Shown here piece by piece: positions 45,922 to 55,609 of a stretch of DNA of 64,000 bases. The notes beneath the pieces were generated by a model that had not been told where the DNA came from, ran no database searches, and saw nothing but the letters and a program-made list of their open reading frames with translations. Origin of the DNA: Ignavibacteria bacterium. Its GTDB lineage: Bacteria > Bacteroidota > Ignavibacteria > Tepidaquicellales > Tepidaquicellaceae. Every line of letters starts with the position of its first letter. Within the stretch, counting starts at the first letter, position 1. The stretch lies in contig JBAZNU010000005.1 of assembly GCA_041649015.1 (NCBI GenBank), positions 202,313 to 266,312 of the forward strand. Reading direction: 5' to 3'. The translations under genes were made by a program, and so were the position numbers.

Positions 45922-48162
45922 ATGAAAAGATACGGTTTTGCCGGTAATCTTTGGAGAAAGCTGGGTATAACAAACCCTCTTACCGATTTAAGTATTAAGA
46001 TAACCCTGATTGTAGTTACAATTGTAATTATTTCTTTGTTCTTACCTTCTTACAGAACTATAGATTCCGACCATGAAGTAGGAACTATTTGGTCTACTGA
46101 AGACCTGATAGCAACATTCACGTTTCCAATTTACAAAAATGATGAGCTTCTTGAGCAGGAAAAGAAAGATGTGACTAACAATATAATTCCTGTATTTATA
46201 GATACTGTAAGCAGTTTTAATGAAACAAGGGACTCAATAAAATCCTACCTGAATATCTTAAGTAATTATTTAAAGGAAAAAATTAAAGAAGAAAAAGCCG
46301 ATCAGAATTACATCTCGCAAGCAAAAGTTCTTTTGAACCTTAATGTGGCGGATGAACAATGGTATCAATTGATTAAATTATACAAAGGAGAAATAAAAGA
46401 CGGTACAAAAGATTATAACGAATATATAAGTACTCTGCAGAAAATGCTTATTGATCTCGCAAAGAATCAAATTATTAACTTCAAACGTGATGAACTGCAT
46501 TCCAATAAAATATCAATTAAAAAACCGGACAGTAAATTACAGAAAATAGAATCTGCCGACAAAGTAATGACCGTGAAAGAGGTCAATCAGGCTTTTGATA
46601 AAAAGTCTTTACAGTCGATTGAAGATAGTAACCTTCGTCTTATAGCGATTGAAATAGCAAGAAATCTTCTGAAAGAAAATTTATTCTTTAATGAGGAGCT
46701 GACAAATCTTGAAATACAAAATAGAATAGAGCAAATACCTAAGACTATTGGTATTGTAAAGGAAAATGAAAGAATCATTAGCAAACATGAACCAATAACA
46801 GAACTCTCGAAGCAAAAACTTGATTCTTATAAAAAAGTTCGTCTCGAAAGAATTGGTGTTCAGGATTATTTTGCACAGTATGTTGGTAAAATACTTTCGG
46901 TAATTGTTTTAATTGTAATCTTAGGATTCTATCTGTTTTATTTTCGTAAAGATATTTTTGATAATAATTTAAAACTTGCACTTGTAAGTTCTTTGATTGT
47001 TCTTGTTTGTTTCTTTGCTTTTATGAGTATGAGGTTAAAGGTAAACTCTCCGATTGAATACCTGATCTTTATTTCTGTTGCCTCAATTTTGTTGACTATT
47101 ATTTTTGATTCACGGCTTGCGTTTTATGTTATAGTTATAACAACTTATCTTGTGGCATCTATTCGGGGAGGGGATTATACAATTGCTTTTATTTCTTTCT
47201 GTGGTTCAGTTTTAGCTATTTATAGTGTGCGGGATATTAAAAACAGATCACAGATTTTCAGGTCATTTTTCTTCATTCTCGGCGGATATATTTTAGCCGT
47301 GCTTGCAGTTGGTCTTGATAGGTCTGAGGGATTCACAAAAATTGCAATTAACATCGCGTATATTGGTGTTAATGCTGTAATGTCTCCTGTTATTGCATAT
47401 GGATTGCTGATATTTTATGAAAGAGTATTTAAAATTACTACAGACCTTACCCTTTTGGAGCTTGCTGATTTCAATCAGCCTTTGCTTAGGGAATTATCCA
47501 CAAAAGCACCCGGTACATTTCATCATAGCGTTGTAATGGGAAATCTTGCTGAGGAAGCAGCTGCATCCATCGGTGCTAACAGGATTCTTGCTCGTGTCGG
47601 TTGTTACTATCATGATATTGGTAAGATTGCTAAACCCGATTTCTTCGTCGAAAATCAACTTGAAAGAGTGAATAAACATGAAACCCTGAATCCTAACCTT
47701 AGTGCAAGAGTGATTATTAATCACGTTAAGGAAGGAATTGAGTTTGCTAAAAAGCATAAACTGCCACCGGAAGTAATCGATTTTATACCTATGCATCACG
47801 GCACTACATTGGTCTCTTTTTTCTACAATAAAGCGAAAAGTTTCGTAATCCCTGATAGGGAAGATGTTCTTGACTATATTTACAGGTATCCGGGACCCAA
47901 ACCGCAGACTAAAGAAACCGCAATAGCTATGCTGGCTGATACAACCGAAGCAGCTACAAAAGTCATTGAAGACCCGACTCCTAAGAAGCTCGAAGATAAA
48001 ATTGATGAGATTATAAAGAAAAGATTTATTGAAGGTGAGTTAGATGAATGTGAACTGACGTTAAGAGACCTTACATTAATCAAGAAAAGTTTTCTAAAAA
48101 TATTAGTTGGTATCTATCATCAAAGGATTAAATATCCTGATGAGAAAAAGAAAGATGAGTAA
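45922..48162 (+). CDS. pgpH: 7TMR-HD family cyclic-di-AMP phosphodiesterase (PgpH-like)
   Basis: The 746-residue membrane protein has one N-terminal helix (about 25-45), an extracytoplasmic 7TMR-HDED domain of about 260 residues, seven further membrane helices (about 318-505), and a cytosolic HD domain. HD residues include HH at 534-535 (GTFHHSVVMGNLAEEAA), HD at 564-565 (YYHDIGKI) and the MHHGT segment. PgpH enzymes hydrolyse c-di-AMP to pApA and so control turgor and wall homeostasis. It overlaps the recombinase gene downstream by eight bases, suggesting coupled translation. Confidence 0.92.
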   Translation: MKRYGFAGNLWRKLGITNPLTDLSIKITLIVVTIVIISLFLPSYRTIDSDHEVGTIWSTEDLIATFTFPIYKNDELLEQEKKDVTNNIIPVFIDTVSSFNETRDSIKSYLNILSNYLKEKIKEEKADQNYISQAKVLLNLNVADEQWYQLIKLYKGEIKDGTKDYNEYISTLQKMLIDLAKNQIINFKRDELHSNKISIKKPDSKLQKIESADKVMTVKEVNQAFDKKSLQSIEDSNLRLIAIEIARNLLKENLFFNEELTNLEIQNRIEQIPKTIGIVKENERIISKHEPITELSKQKLDSYKKVRLERIGVQDYFAQYVGKILSVIVLIVILGFYLFYFRKDIFDNNLKLALVSSLIVLVCFFAFMSMRLKVNSPIEYLIFISVASILLTIIFDSRLAFYVIVITTYLVASIRGGDYTIAFISFCGSVLAIYSVRDIKNRSQIFRSFFFILGGYILAVLAVGLDRSEGFTKIAINIAYIGVNAVMSPVIAYGLLIFYERVFKITTDLTLLELADFNQPLLRELSTKAPGTFHHSVVMGNLAEEAAASIGANRILARVGCYYHDIGKIAKPDFFVENQLERVNKHETLNPNLSARVIINHVKEGIEFAKKHKLPPEVIDFIPMHHGTTLVSFFYNKAKSFVIPDREDVLDYIYRYPGPKPQTKETAIAMLADTTEAATKVIEDPTPKKLEDKIDEIIKKRFIEGELDECELTLRDLTLIKKSFLKILVGIYHQRIKYPDEKKKDE

Positions 48163-49072
48163 TTTAGATTTTTATAGAAAACAGTTTGTTAATTATCTCA
48201 GATTAGAAAAATCACTTTCAGAGAATACTGTTTTTAACTATCTGTTCGACCTCAGAAACTTTTTCCGATTTATTGAAGAAAAACACGATATAAATGATAT
48301 TAAATGTGTAAACGATAAAATTATCGAATCCTACATTTATAATCTCAGAAACCTGAAAAGTAAAAAAGGGGATTATTATTCCTCTAAATCAATAAACCGT
48401 TTTATTTCTTCCTTGAAATCATTCTTTAAATACTTATTAATTGAAAAGTATATTGAAGTAAATCCTACTGATATTATCGATACACCAAAAATATCAAGGA
48501 ACCTTCCTGAAGTACTCACTATTCAGGAAATAGACATTATGTTCAGCAAAGCCGGTACTTCAGATAAATATGAATGTAGAGATCGGGCTATTATGGAAAC
48601 AATGTATGCATCAGGTCTAAGAGTAAGTGAACTTACAAACCTTAAAATTAATGACATTTACGGCAGCGACGGGATACTTCGTATTTTTGGTAAGGGATCA
48701 AAAGAAAGAATTGTCCCGATTGGAAGCTCTGCTTTAAAATATATTAATGTCTATATGGAAAAAAGCCGGCCATATTTTAACAAACCCTATTCAGATGATT
48801 TTGTATTTCTTAATTTCAGGGGCAGATGTTTGTCCCGAATGGCGGTCTGGAATATAATTTCAAAATATTCCAAACTTGCAGGAATAAAAAAGGAAATTCA
48901 CCCGCATATACTACGGCATTCTTTTGCAACTCATTTGCTTGAAGGCGGAGCTGATATCAGAATAATACAGGAAATGATGGGTCATAGCGATATTTCTACT
49001 ACGCAAATATATACGCATATAGACAGAGAATATCTTATTGAAGTCCACAGGACATATCATCCGCGTGGTTAA
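48155..49072 (+). CDS. Tyrosine recombinase, XerC/XerD family
   Basis: The 305-residue protein (start MSNLDFYRKQF) has the SAM-like core-binding domain (about 3-95) and a catalytic domain with the complete active-site set: Arg156 (SGLRVSEL), Lys in FGKGSKERIVP, His251 and Arg254 (HPHILRHSF), His277 (MGHSDISTTQ) and nucleophile Tyr286. Length and motifs match chromosomal dimer-resolving Xer proteins. Earlier in-frame starts (48107, 48140) would lie deeper inside pgpH. No integron, phage or att site is visible nearby, so a housekeeping role is more likely than a mobile one. Confidence 0.9.
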   Translation: MSNLDFYRKQFVNYLRLEKSLSENTVFNYLFDLRNFFRFIEEKHDINDIKCVNDKIIESYIYNLRNLKSKKGDYYSSKSINRFISSLKSFFKYLLIEKYIEVNPTDIIDTPKISRNLPEVLTIQEIDIMFSKAGTSDKYECRDRAIMETMYASGLRVSELTNLKINDIYGSDGILRIFGKGSKERIVPIGSSALKYINVYMEKSRPYFNKPYSDDFVFLNFRGRCLSRMAVWNIISKYSKLAGIKKEIHPHILRHSFATHLLEGGADIRIIQEMMGHSDISTTQIYTHIDREYLIEVHRTYHPRG

Positions 49073-49192
49073 TAGATTTACTTAATTTCATTTTAATTAA
49101 TTACAATCTTGAAAATAGAACTGTAAATATTTAACTTGTAATAATTAAAAATTTATACTTGAGTTATATTATTATATTAATAAGCATTGATA

Positions 49193-49765
49193 ATGAATAT
49201 TATTGAGAAAAAATTAAAAGGTGTTTTTGAAATCACATTGTCTACACAAAATGATGAGCGAGGATTCCTGATGAGATCTTATGATTCAAAAATATTTGAA
49301 TATTTTGGGTTAAAGCGAGATTGGGTTCAGGAGTTCCATGTCCGGAATGAAAAGAGAGGAATCTTGAGAGGTCTTAGCATGATGTTCCCTCCTTTCGATG
49401 AATGCAGATTAATAAGATGCACAAGAGGCTCTGTTTACAGTGTTTATGTTGACCTGAGAAAGAATTTCAACACTTACGGTAAATGGGATACCGTCGAACT
49501 TAATGAGCAAAGTAGAAAAATGCTTTTTCTGCCAAAAGGTTTTGCATTCGGTTTCTGCACCCAGAGTGAACTAAGTGAAGTAGTATATAAATCGGATAAT
49601 TTTTATAATAAGGATTATGACGGCGGAATTATCTGGAATGATAAGGATTTGAATATATCATGGCCGGTTGAAAATCCAATTTTATCCGAAAAAGACAAAA
49701 AACTTTCAACTTTCGCAGAGTTTAGTAAAAAGTCAATGAATCCTGAAGATATTCTTCCCGTTTAA
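49193..49765 (+). CDS. RmlC-like cupin (dTDP-sugar epimerase family) lacking catalytic residues
   Basis: The 190-residue cupin aligns along its length with dTDP-4-dehydrorhamnose 3,5-epimerase. It keeps ILRGL, RCTRGSVYSVYVDLR, GGIIWNDKDLNISWP and NPILSEKDK. However, the catalytic base of RGLH is Ser62, the usual lysine about ten residues later is Arg72, and the second active-site His (GFAHGF) is Phe119. It may therefore be a different sugar-nucleotide isomerase or a non-catalytic binder. It sits 11 bases before a DegT aminotransferase, in a glycan gene run, so a role in making an amino- or deoxysugar is likely. Confidence 0.78.
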   Translation: MNIIEKKLKGVFEITLSTQNDERGFLMRSYDSKIFEYFGLKRDWVQEFHVRNEKRGILRGLSMMFPPFDECRLIRCTRGSVYSVYVDLRKNFNTYGKWDTVELNEQSRKMLFLPKGFAFGFCTQSELSEVVYKSDNFYNKDYDGGIIWNDKDLNISWPVENPILSEKDKKLSTFAEFSKKSMNPEDILPV

Positions 49766-49776
49766 TATGTTCTTCA

Positions 49777-50943
49777 ATGAAAATACCTATAGCAAAAACT
49801 GAATTTACTGAGCAGGATCTAATCAGTGTCCAACAAGTTCTCGAATCGGGTTGGGTTGTGCAAGGTCCGGTAGTGAAAGAATTCGAAGATATTTGGTGTA
49901 AATTCACTGGATCTCCCTATTCCGTCGCTGTATCAAGTTGCACAACCGCACTCCACCTCGCTTTGTTAGCCGCTGGTGTTAAAAGAGGGGATGAAGTTAT
50001 TTTACCCTCATTCACATGGATTGCTACGGTAAACGCTGTTGAGTATGTTGGAGCAAAACCCGTTTTTTGTGATATAGATATTACAACTTATAATATTGAT
50101 GTTTCAAAGATTAATAATCTTATAACGGCAAATACTAAAGCAATTATTCCCGTGCATCTTTTCGGTCTTGCTGCAGAGATGAAAAGTATATTGGAGATAT
50201 CTAAAAAACATGGTTTGAAAGTAATTGAAGATTCTGCCTGTGGTTTTGGTGCTTTTTACAAGAATGTTCATACAGGTAATTTTGGTGATTTTGGTTGTTT
50301 TAGTTTCCATCCCAGAAAAGCTATTACAACTGGGGAAGGCGGAATGTTGACAGTCAATAAACCGGAAATTGCAGATTTATTGAGGAGTCTCCGCGATCAT
50401 GGTGCTTCTGCCTCCGACCTTCAAAGGCATGAAGGGAATAAGCCGTATTTACTGCCTGAATTTAAGCACCTCGGGTATAATTACAGAATGACTGACATTC
50501 AAGCATCTCTGGGGCTCTCACAGATGCAAAGAGCTGATTCGATTTGTAGAAGGAGGAGAGAAATAGCAGATATATATTCTGAATTATTAAAAGGAATAGA
50601 TTGGTTAATTCTTCCTTCATGCGGAAAAGATCTTAAGCACGGTTTCCAGTCGTATGTATGTTTGTTCAAACCTGAGGTTCAAACTGAAATGAACATACTT
50701 GATATTAATAAAAAGAGAAATGAATTCATGGAATATCTGTCTGGTAATGGTATTTCTACTCGACCCGGAACCCATGCTGTGCATACACTGGAATATTACA
50801 GAAAGAAATATAAGTTAGAAAAAACTAAATTTATGAATTCTTATATTGCTGATTGTTGTACCGTGACTCTTCCCTTGTATCAATCGATAAAGACAGAGGA
50901 AATTGAGTTTATTACAAATAAAATAAAAGAATACAAGTTTTAA
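49777..50943 (+). CDS. DegT/DnrJ/EryC1/StrS sugar aminotransferase
   Basis: This 388-residue PLP enzyme transfers an amino group to a keto-sugar nucleotide. Signatures: SSCTTALHLALLAAGV (PLP phosphate), EDSACGFGA (ring-stacking and Asp), and the Schiff-base lysine Lys181 in SFHPRKAITTGEGGM, then RDHGAS and GYNYRMTDIQA. The family supplies amino sugars for LPS or surface glycans. Its close spacing to the RmlC-like gene before and a glycosyltransferase after suggests one surface-sugar pathway. The exact sugar cannot be named. Confidence 0.93.
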   Translation: MKIPIAKTEFTEQDLISVQQVLESGWVVQGPVVKEFEDIWCKFTGSPYSVAVSSCTTALHLALLAAGVKRGDEVILPSFTWIATVNAVEYVGAKPVFCDIDITTYNIDVSKINNLITANTKAIIPVHLFGLAAEMKSILEISKKHGLKVIEDSACGFGAFYKNVHTGNFGDFGCFSFHPRKAITTGEGGMLTVNKPEIADLLRSLRDHGASASDLQRHEGNKPYLLPEFKHLGYNYRMTDIQASLGLSQMQRADSICRRRREIADIYSELLKGIDWLILPSCGKDLKHGFQSYVCLFKPEVQTEMNILDINKKRNEFMEYLSGNGISTRPGTHAVHTLEYYRKKYKLEKTKFMNSYIADCCTVTLPLYQSIKTEEIEFITNKIKEYKF

Positions 50944-50976
50944 TTGAACAATCTTATTGTTGAGGAATAATATTTT

Positions 50977-52179
50977 ATGAAAGTACTAATTACAGTGTTT
51001 GGTAATCCCGACAGTGTGTTATCATTATCAAAACATTTATCTGAAAAATCTGATGTTACGGTGTTGCTGGTTGTAACTGGCGATAAAGTAAGGCATGGTG
51101 TTCTTGACATAGATTTAAGGAATGTACCGAACGGAATTATAACGAATAAAACAGAGGTAATTAAATACCTGCCTGATGAAATTATTAATTATTTTGAGGG
51201 CTCTTTTAGGTTATGGATTCTTAAAACACCAAGCAACTATTTTATTCATAATAAAGAAGGATTAAAAAATTACAGAATTATAAAAGAATCTTCTAAAACA
51301 ATTAACAATGAATCGTTTGATGTTGTACATTTTGACGGTGCTTCTGGTTTCCTGCTGTTTATGCTGAAATATTTTAAGATAAACAAGAAAGTATGGTCTC
51401 TGCATGATTACAAAATTCATACAGGAGATGAGAACTATTCAGGTGACCTTATGAATAAAATGTATTCTAAATTTAATATTTGTCATGTGCAGCATTCCAA
51501 TTTTCTTAAAAATGAATTCATAAAGTATTTCGATGTCAATGGGGATAATGTTGATGCCGTTTACTCAGGTGTATACGATGTATATAATTCATTCAAACCA
51601 AAGAAAATAAAGCTTCCTGAAAATTTCATTTTATTCATTGGCAGAATTAAAAAATACAAGGGTCTTGATGTACTGATAGATGCCTTTGATAGGGTAAAGT
51701 ACGAGCTTAACGAGCACAAACTCGTTATTGCTGGCGAAGGAAGAATTCCTGAGGAAATTCAGGGCAAAGATAAAGTTATCTGTCTGAACAGGTACATAAC
51801 TCCATCAGAATTGGTTCAATTGATTAAAAATTCTAAGTTTGTAATTCTACCCTACAGAGACGCAACTTTTAGCGGTGTATTAATGACAGCTTACAATTTT
51901 AATAAACCCGTCATAGCTTCGTCTATTGGCGGTATTCCTGAAATCGTAATAAACGGTAAAACAGGTATGCTATTCAGGAATGGAGACGTTGATGAACTTG
52001 CCGACCACATTTATTATCTTTGCAATAACGAATCAAAAATTAATGAGTTGTCGGAAGGTGTGAAAGAATTCTCACAAATTGGCAAGATAAACTGGATTTC
52101 TGTCACAAATAAAATGATTGAAGTATATGAAAAAGATCCGGTTACGGAAGAAATGAATATTACTGAGAATCTGGATTGA
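50977..52179 (+). CDS. Glycosyltransferase, GT4-like
   Basis: This 400-residue GT-B fold protein has an N-terminal acceptor domain (MKVLITVFGNPDSVLSLSKH) and a C-terminal donor domain with ILFIGRIKKYKGLDVLIDAF, LVIAGEGRIP, VILPYRDATFSGVLMTAYNF and PVIASSIGGIPEIV, the usual GT4 nucleotide-sugar site. It probably adds a sugar to a surface glycan in the cytoplasm. It follows the DegT gene by 33 bases and precedes the ABC importer ATPase by three, so the transcript seems to continue through. Confidence 0.9.
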   Translation: MKVLITVFGNPDSVLSLSKHLSEKSDVTVLLVVTGDKVRHGVLDIDLRNVPNGIITNKTEVIKYLPDEIINYFEGSFRLWILKTPSNYFIHNKEGLKNYRIIKESSKTINNESFDVVHFDGASGFLLFMLKYFKINKKVWSLHDYKIHTGDENYSGDLMNKMYSKFNICHVQHSNFLKNEFIKYFDVNGDNVDAVYSGVYDVYNSFKPKKIKLPENFILFIGRIKKYKGLDVLIDAFDRVKYELNEHKLVIAGEGRIPEEIQGKDKVICLNRYITPSELVQLIKNSKFVILPYRDATFSGVLMTAYNFNKPVIASSIGGIPEIVINGKTGMLFRNGDVDELADHIYYLCNNESKINELSEGVKEFSQIGKINWISVTNKMIEVYEKDPVTEEMNITENLD

Positions 52180-52182
52180 AGT

Positions 52183-53673
52183 TTGGAAGCATATCCCGTT
52201 ATAGAATTTAAGAACATAAGTAAGAAGTTTGACAATTTTTTTGCCAATGATGATGTATCCTTTTGTATAAAGCCGAACACAGTCCATTCTATAATCGGAG
52301 AAAATGGTGCAGGGAAAACAACCCTTATGAAAATTCTTTTCGGAATCTATAAGCCGGATTCCGGAAATGTTCTTCTAAACGGTACCAAAGTATCATTCAA
52401 AAATCCCCTTGATGCAATAAAAAGTGGTATCGGTATGGTGCATCAGCATTTTGAGCTTATTGATGATTTTACAGCTTTGGAGAATGTAATTCTTGGTGAC
52501 GAAGTCTCAAATTATGGATTTCTTAACCTTGATGAAGCAAGAAAAAATCTTTTTGACCTGATTGTAAAATACAATCTTGGTGTCAGACTCGATAAAAAGA
52601 TAAGCCAAGTAAGCATAAGTGAAAAGCAAAAAATTGAAATTCTAAAACTTCTTTATAGAAAATCAGATATTCTGATTTTTGATGAACCTACTGCAGTATT
52701 GTCTCCCGTTGAAGTTAAAGAGTTTTTCAAAATTGTTCGTAAATTTAAAGATGAAGGTAAGTCAATTATTCTTATTACTCATAAGTTAAACGAAATTAAG
52801 GAGCTTGCTGACAGGGTAACAGTTCTTCGGAAAGGAAAAGTTGTTTATGAGGTCGATAGAAACGATATTGACCTTACTGTTTTAAGTAAACAAATTGTTG
52901 GTGAAATTGATTCTGACCATACTGTTGATAAAAGAACTGATAGTTTTAGTGAAAGACCATTCTTGAAATTTGAGAATGTTGTTTATAAAAAGGATGATAT
53001 TGAATTAATTAATGAACTCAATTTTCAGGTACATGGAGGTGAGATATATTCCATATGCGGCGTTGAGGGAAACGGACAAAGCGAGATAGTAGAATTAATA
53101 GTTGGGATTGCTCACAAATCTCATGGCGAAATATTTTTAGAATATGAAGCGATATCACTCGTCCCCGATGACAGAATTGAAAAGGGAATGATTAAGGAGT
53201 TTAATATTGGTGAAAATGTTATTCTTAGGAATGGGAGAAATTTTGTCATAACCTCGAATATGATAATCGAGTCTTCAAAATCAATAGTTGAAAAATACGA
53301 TATAAGGGTACCGTCATTAACCGCACCTCTCGATTCTTTATCAGGTGGTAATCAGCAGAAAGTAATTTTTGGGAGAGAGATTGAACTTGACTGCAATACA
53401 ATTGTTTTCGTTCATCCAACTCGCGGAGTGGATATTAATGCTACAGCATATTTACATAAGATTATTCTCCAGCAGAAAAATAAAGGAAAAGCTATACTCA
53501 TCATAACATCTGACCTTGATGAAGCATTTTATCTTTCTGATAAAATTGGTGTACTGTACAAAGGCAGGATAGGGAATGAATTTAAAAGAAAGGATTTTGA
53601 AGAAGGCAGTATAAAACGTCACGAGGTCCTGAGGAACATAGGTAAAGCAATGATAGGAGTCAACATTGTCTAA
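52183..53673 (+). CDS. ABC importer ATPase with two nucleotide-binding domains (YufO-like, BmpA-type system)
   Basis: The 496-residue protein has two ABC domains in tandem. The first (about 7-235) has Walker A GENGAGKTT (39-47), signature-like VSISEKQKIEILKLL, and Walker B ILIFDEPTAVLS. The second (about 262-490) is shorter, with a Walker-A-like GVEGNGQSE lacking Lys, SLSGGNQQKVIFGRE, and VHPTRGVD. This is the pattern of sugar/nucleoside importers. The start is TTG at 52183, three bases after the previous stop. Its end overlaps the permease start by eight bases. No periplasmic binding protein gene is in the window. Confidence 0.9.
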   Translation: MEAYPVIEFKNISKKFDNFFANDDVSFCIKPNTVHSIIGENGAGKTTLMKILFGIYKPDSGNVLLNGTKVSFKNPLDAIKSGIGMVHQHFELIDDFTALENVILGDEVSNYGFLNLDEARKNLFDLIVKYNLGVRLDKKISQVSISEKQKIEILKLLYRKSDILIFDEPTAVLSPVEVKEFFKIVRKFKDEGKSIILITHKLNEIKELADRVTVLRKGKVVYEVDRNDIDLTVLSKQIVGEIDSDHTVDKRTDSFSERPFLKFENVVYKKDDIELINELNFQVHGGEIYSICGVEGNGQSEIVELIVGIAHKSHGEIFLEYEAISLVPDDRIEKGMIKEFNIGENVILRNGRNFVITSNMIIESSKSIVEKYDIRVPSLTAPLDSLSGGNQQKVIFGREIELDCNTIVFVHPTRGVDINATAYLHKIILQQKNKGKAILIITSDLDEAFYLSDKIGVLYKGRIGNEFKRKDFEEGSIKRHEVLRNIGKAMIGVNIV

Positions 53674-54703
53674 AAATTTAAAAGCGAATATACTATCAAT
53701 TTCAATTTCGTTAATTGCTACTTTATTTATACTTTTCATTTTCCTGTTTTTTGTAGGAAGGGATCCCTTCTTTGTTATGGAAACAATGTTCACTGAAGTA
53801 TTTGGTACGGGATATGGAATTGGACAGGCATTGTTTAAAGCGACCCCGCTTATAATCGTCGGCTGCGGATTAGCTTTCTGTTTCCAGGCTTCATTATTTA
53901 ATATTGGTGCCGAAGGTCAGTTAAATCTCGGTGTTTTTGGAATGAGCATAGTAGCCTATGTCTTCGATGATTCGCTCGGCTTGCTTGTGGTTCCTGTTGC
54001 AATAATTTGTGGTTTTCTTCTCTCCGCATTCTGGGGTCTCATTCCCGCTTATGTAAAAATTAAACGGGGTGTGAGTGAAGTAATAACTACTATTATGCTA
54101 AACTTTATTTCACTGGCTTTAATTAATTATCTTCTTATAGAATTTCTTGCTGTTAAGTCAACTGTCAGAACTGAAAAGATTCTCGATTACGTAAGCATAC
54201 CGCAATTGTCAAACTATTTTGAAATTTTTCAGGGCTCTTCTGTTAATCTTACTTTCATATTTGCTATCATTCTTGCCTTAGTAACGCATTTAATTTTTTA
54301 TAAAACAAGATTTGGTTACAAACTTCGTGCTGTTGGTCTTAATCCAAAAGCCTCAAAATACCTTGGGATTAATTCCGATAGAATGACTGTAATCAGTTTT
54401 ATGATTGGAGCTGGAATTACTTCTCTTGTAGGTCTGAATTTTGTTTTCGGTTATAAGAGCTACTATGAATATGGTTTTTCTAACAATATTGGCTTTACAG
54501 CTATCGCCGTTACTCTTCTTGCGAAAAATAATCCAATAGGAATAATATTTACTTCTTTGCTTTTTGGAGTTATGGACTATGGTGGCTTGGCAGTTAATAC
54601 TATCGTTCCCAAAGAAATTATGCTCGTTTTTCAGGCACTCGTGATTTTATCAATACTTTCTTTTGATAGGCTTGTTAAAATTTATTATCTTAAAGAGTCA
54701 TAA
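53666..54703 (+). CDS. ABC importer permease (YufP-like)
   Basis: This 345-residue inner membrane permease of the BPD_transp_2 family has about ten helices and the segments FCFQASLFNIGAEGQL and KIKRGVSEVITTIMLNFI characteristic of nucleoside (YufP-like) permeases. The start appears to be TTG at 53666, overlapping the ATPase stop. With the next gene it forms a heterodimeric channel. It probably imports nucleosides or related small molecules, by analogy with BmpA-type systems. Confidence 0.9.
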   Translation: MSKNLKANILSISISLIATLFILFIFLFFVGRDPFFVMETMFTEVFGTGYGIGQALFKATPLIIVGCGLAFCFQASLFNIGAEGQLNLGVFGMSIVAYVFDDSLGLLVVPVAIICGFLLSAFWGLIPAYVKIKRGVSEVITTIMLNFISLALINYLLIEFLAVKSTVRTEKILDYVSIPQLSNYFEIFQGSSVNLTFIFAIILALVTHLIFYKTRFGYKLRAVGLNPKASKYLGINSDRMTVISFMIGAGITSLVGLNFVFGYKSYYEYGFSNNIGFTAIAVTLLAKNNPIGIIFTSLLFGVMDYGGLAVNTIVPKEIMLVFQALVILSILSFDRLVKIYYLKES

Positions 54704-54704
54704 A

Positions 54705-55607
54705 ATGATTGAAGGCATATTATCAATAACATTTATGATGCAGGTCCTGAGGATGTTCACTCCTTACTATCTCGGTGCCAGCGCCGCTAATTTTTCGGAA
54801 CGAGGCGGTGTAATTAATATTGCTATTGAAGGATTCATGATAATATCAGCTTTCTCATATGCTTCAATTACCATTTTTACAGGAAATCCATACTCTGGTC
54901 TTTTTGGTTCTGTTGCGGTAGGGATTCTATTTAGCCTATTATATTCTTTTTTCACAATAAAGCTTAAAATTAATCAGATTGTTATCGGTGTAGGATTTAA
55001 TCTGCTTATGGCAGGTATTGCAAAATTTTTAATGTTGATGTTCTTTCAGAGCTCAAGCAACACTCCGTCTTTCACTCAGGTACCGGTACTTCCATTCCTG
55101 AGCTCAATACCTTTGGTAGGCGATCTGACGGGTGACTCAATAATAATATTTGCATTGATACTTGTCGTATTATCTCAAATTTTGATATATAAAACTAAAT
55201 TTGGTTTGAGATTGAGATCTGTCGGAGAGAATCCCGAAGCCGCTGAAACTCTCGGTATTAAAGTAAGAATATATAAAATGTGGGGTACTATTATTTGCGG
55301 ATTTCTTGCTTCACTCGGTGGTATTTGGCTTGCATCAAACCAAAACTCTTTCAGCGATGGTATGATTGCGGGTAGGGGTTATATTGCTATCGCAGCAATG
55401 ATTATCGGTAAATGGAAGCCTGTAAATATTTTCTTTGCCTGTCTTATGTTTGCCTTCTTCGAAAGTCTTGAAATAGTCCTGCAGATATCGGGTTCAGGTA
55501 TTCCTTCACAGCTGATTCAGATGCTTCCTTATTTGATTACAATTCTTGTCCTTATAGGATTTGTCGGCAAAACTAAACCTCCTGCTGCTGACGGTGTTCC
55601 TTATTGA
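54705..55607 (+). CDS. ABC importer permease (YufQ-like)
   Basis: This second permease half (300 residues; start MIEGILSITFMMQ at 54705) has eight to ten helices and the segment NFSERGGVINIAIEGFMI, matching NIGAEGQL-type loops in the partner, plus GLRLRSVGENPEAAETLGI. An upstream in-frame start at 54663 would run inside the first permease and is less likely. It is the last gene of the plus-strand run; its stop is two bases from the stop of the convergent nadK. Confidence 0.9.
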   Translation: MIEGILSITFMMQVLRMFTPYYLGASAANFSERGGVINIAIEGFMIISAFSYASITIFTGNPYSGLFGSVAVGILFSLLYSFFTIKLKINQIVIGVGFNLLMAGIAKFLMLMFFQSSSNTPSFTQVPVLPFLSSIPLVGDLTGDSIIIFALILVVLSQILIYKTKFGLRLRSVGENPEAAETLGIKVRIYKMWGTIICGFLASLGGIWLASNQNSFSDGMIAGRGYIAIAAMIIGKWKPVNIFFACLMFAFFESLEIVLQISGSGIPSQLIQMLPYLITILVLIGFVGKTKPPAADGVPY

Positions 55608-55609
55608 AT

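Noticed and set aside
48155..49072. Xer recombinase as an integrase of a mobile element
   Set aside because: It is translationally coupled to pgpH, has chromosomal Xer length and motifs, and no att repeats, tRNA target or phage genes are nearby.
52183..53673. Loss of Walker A lysine in the second ABC domain as a defect
   Set aside because: A degenerate second Walker A (GxEGNGQSE) is normal for this class of two-domain importer ATPases.
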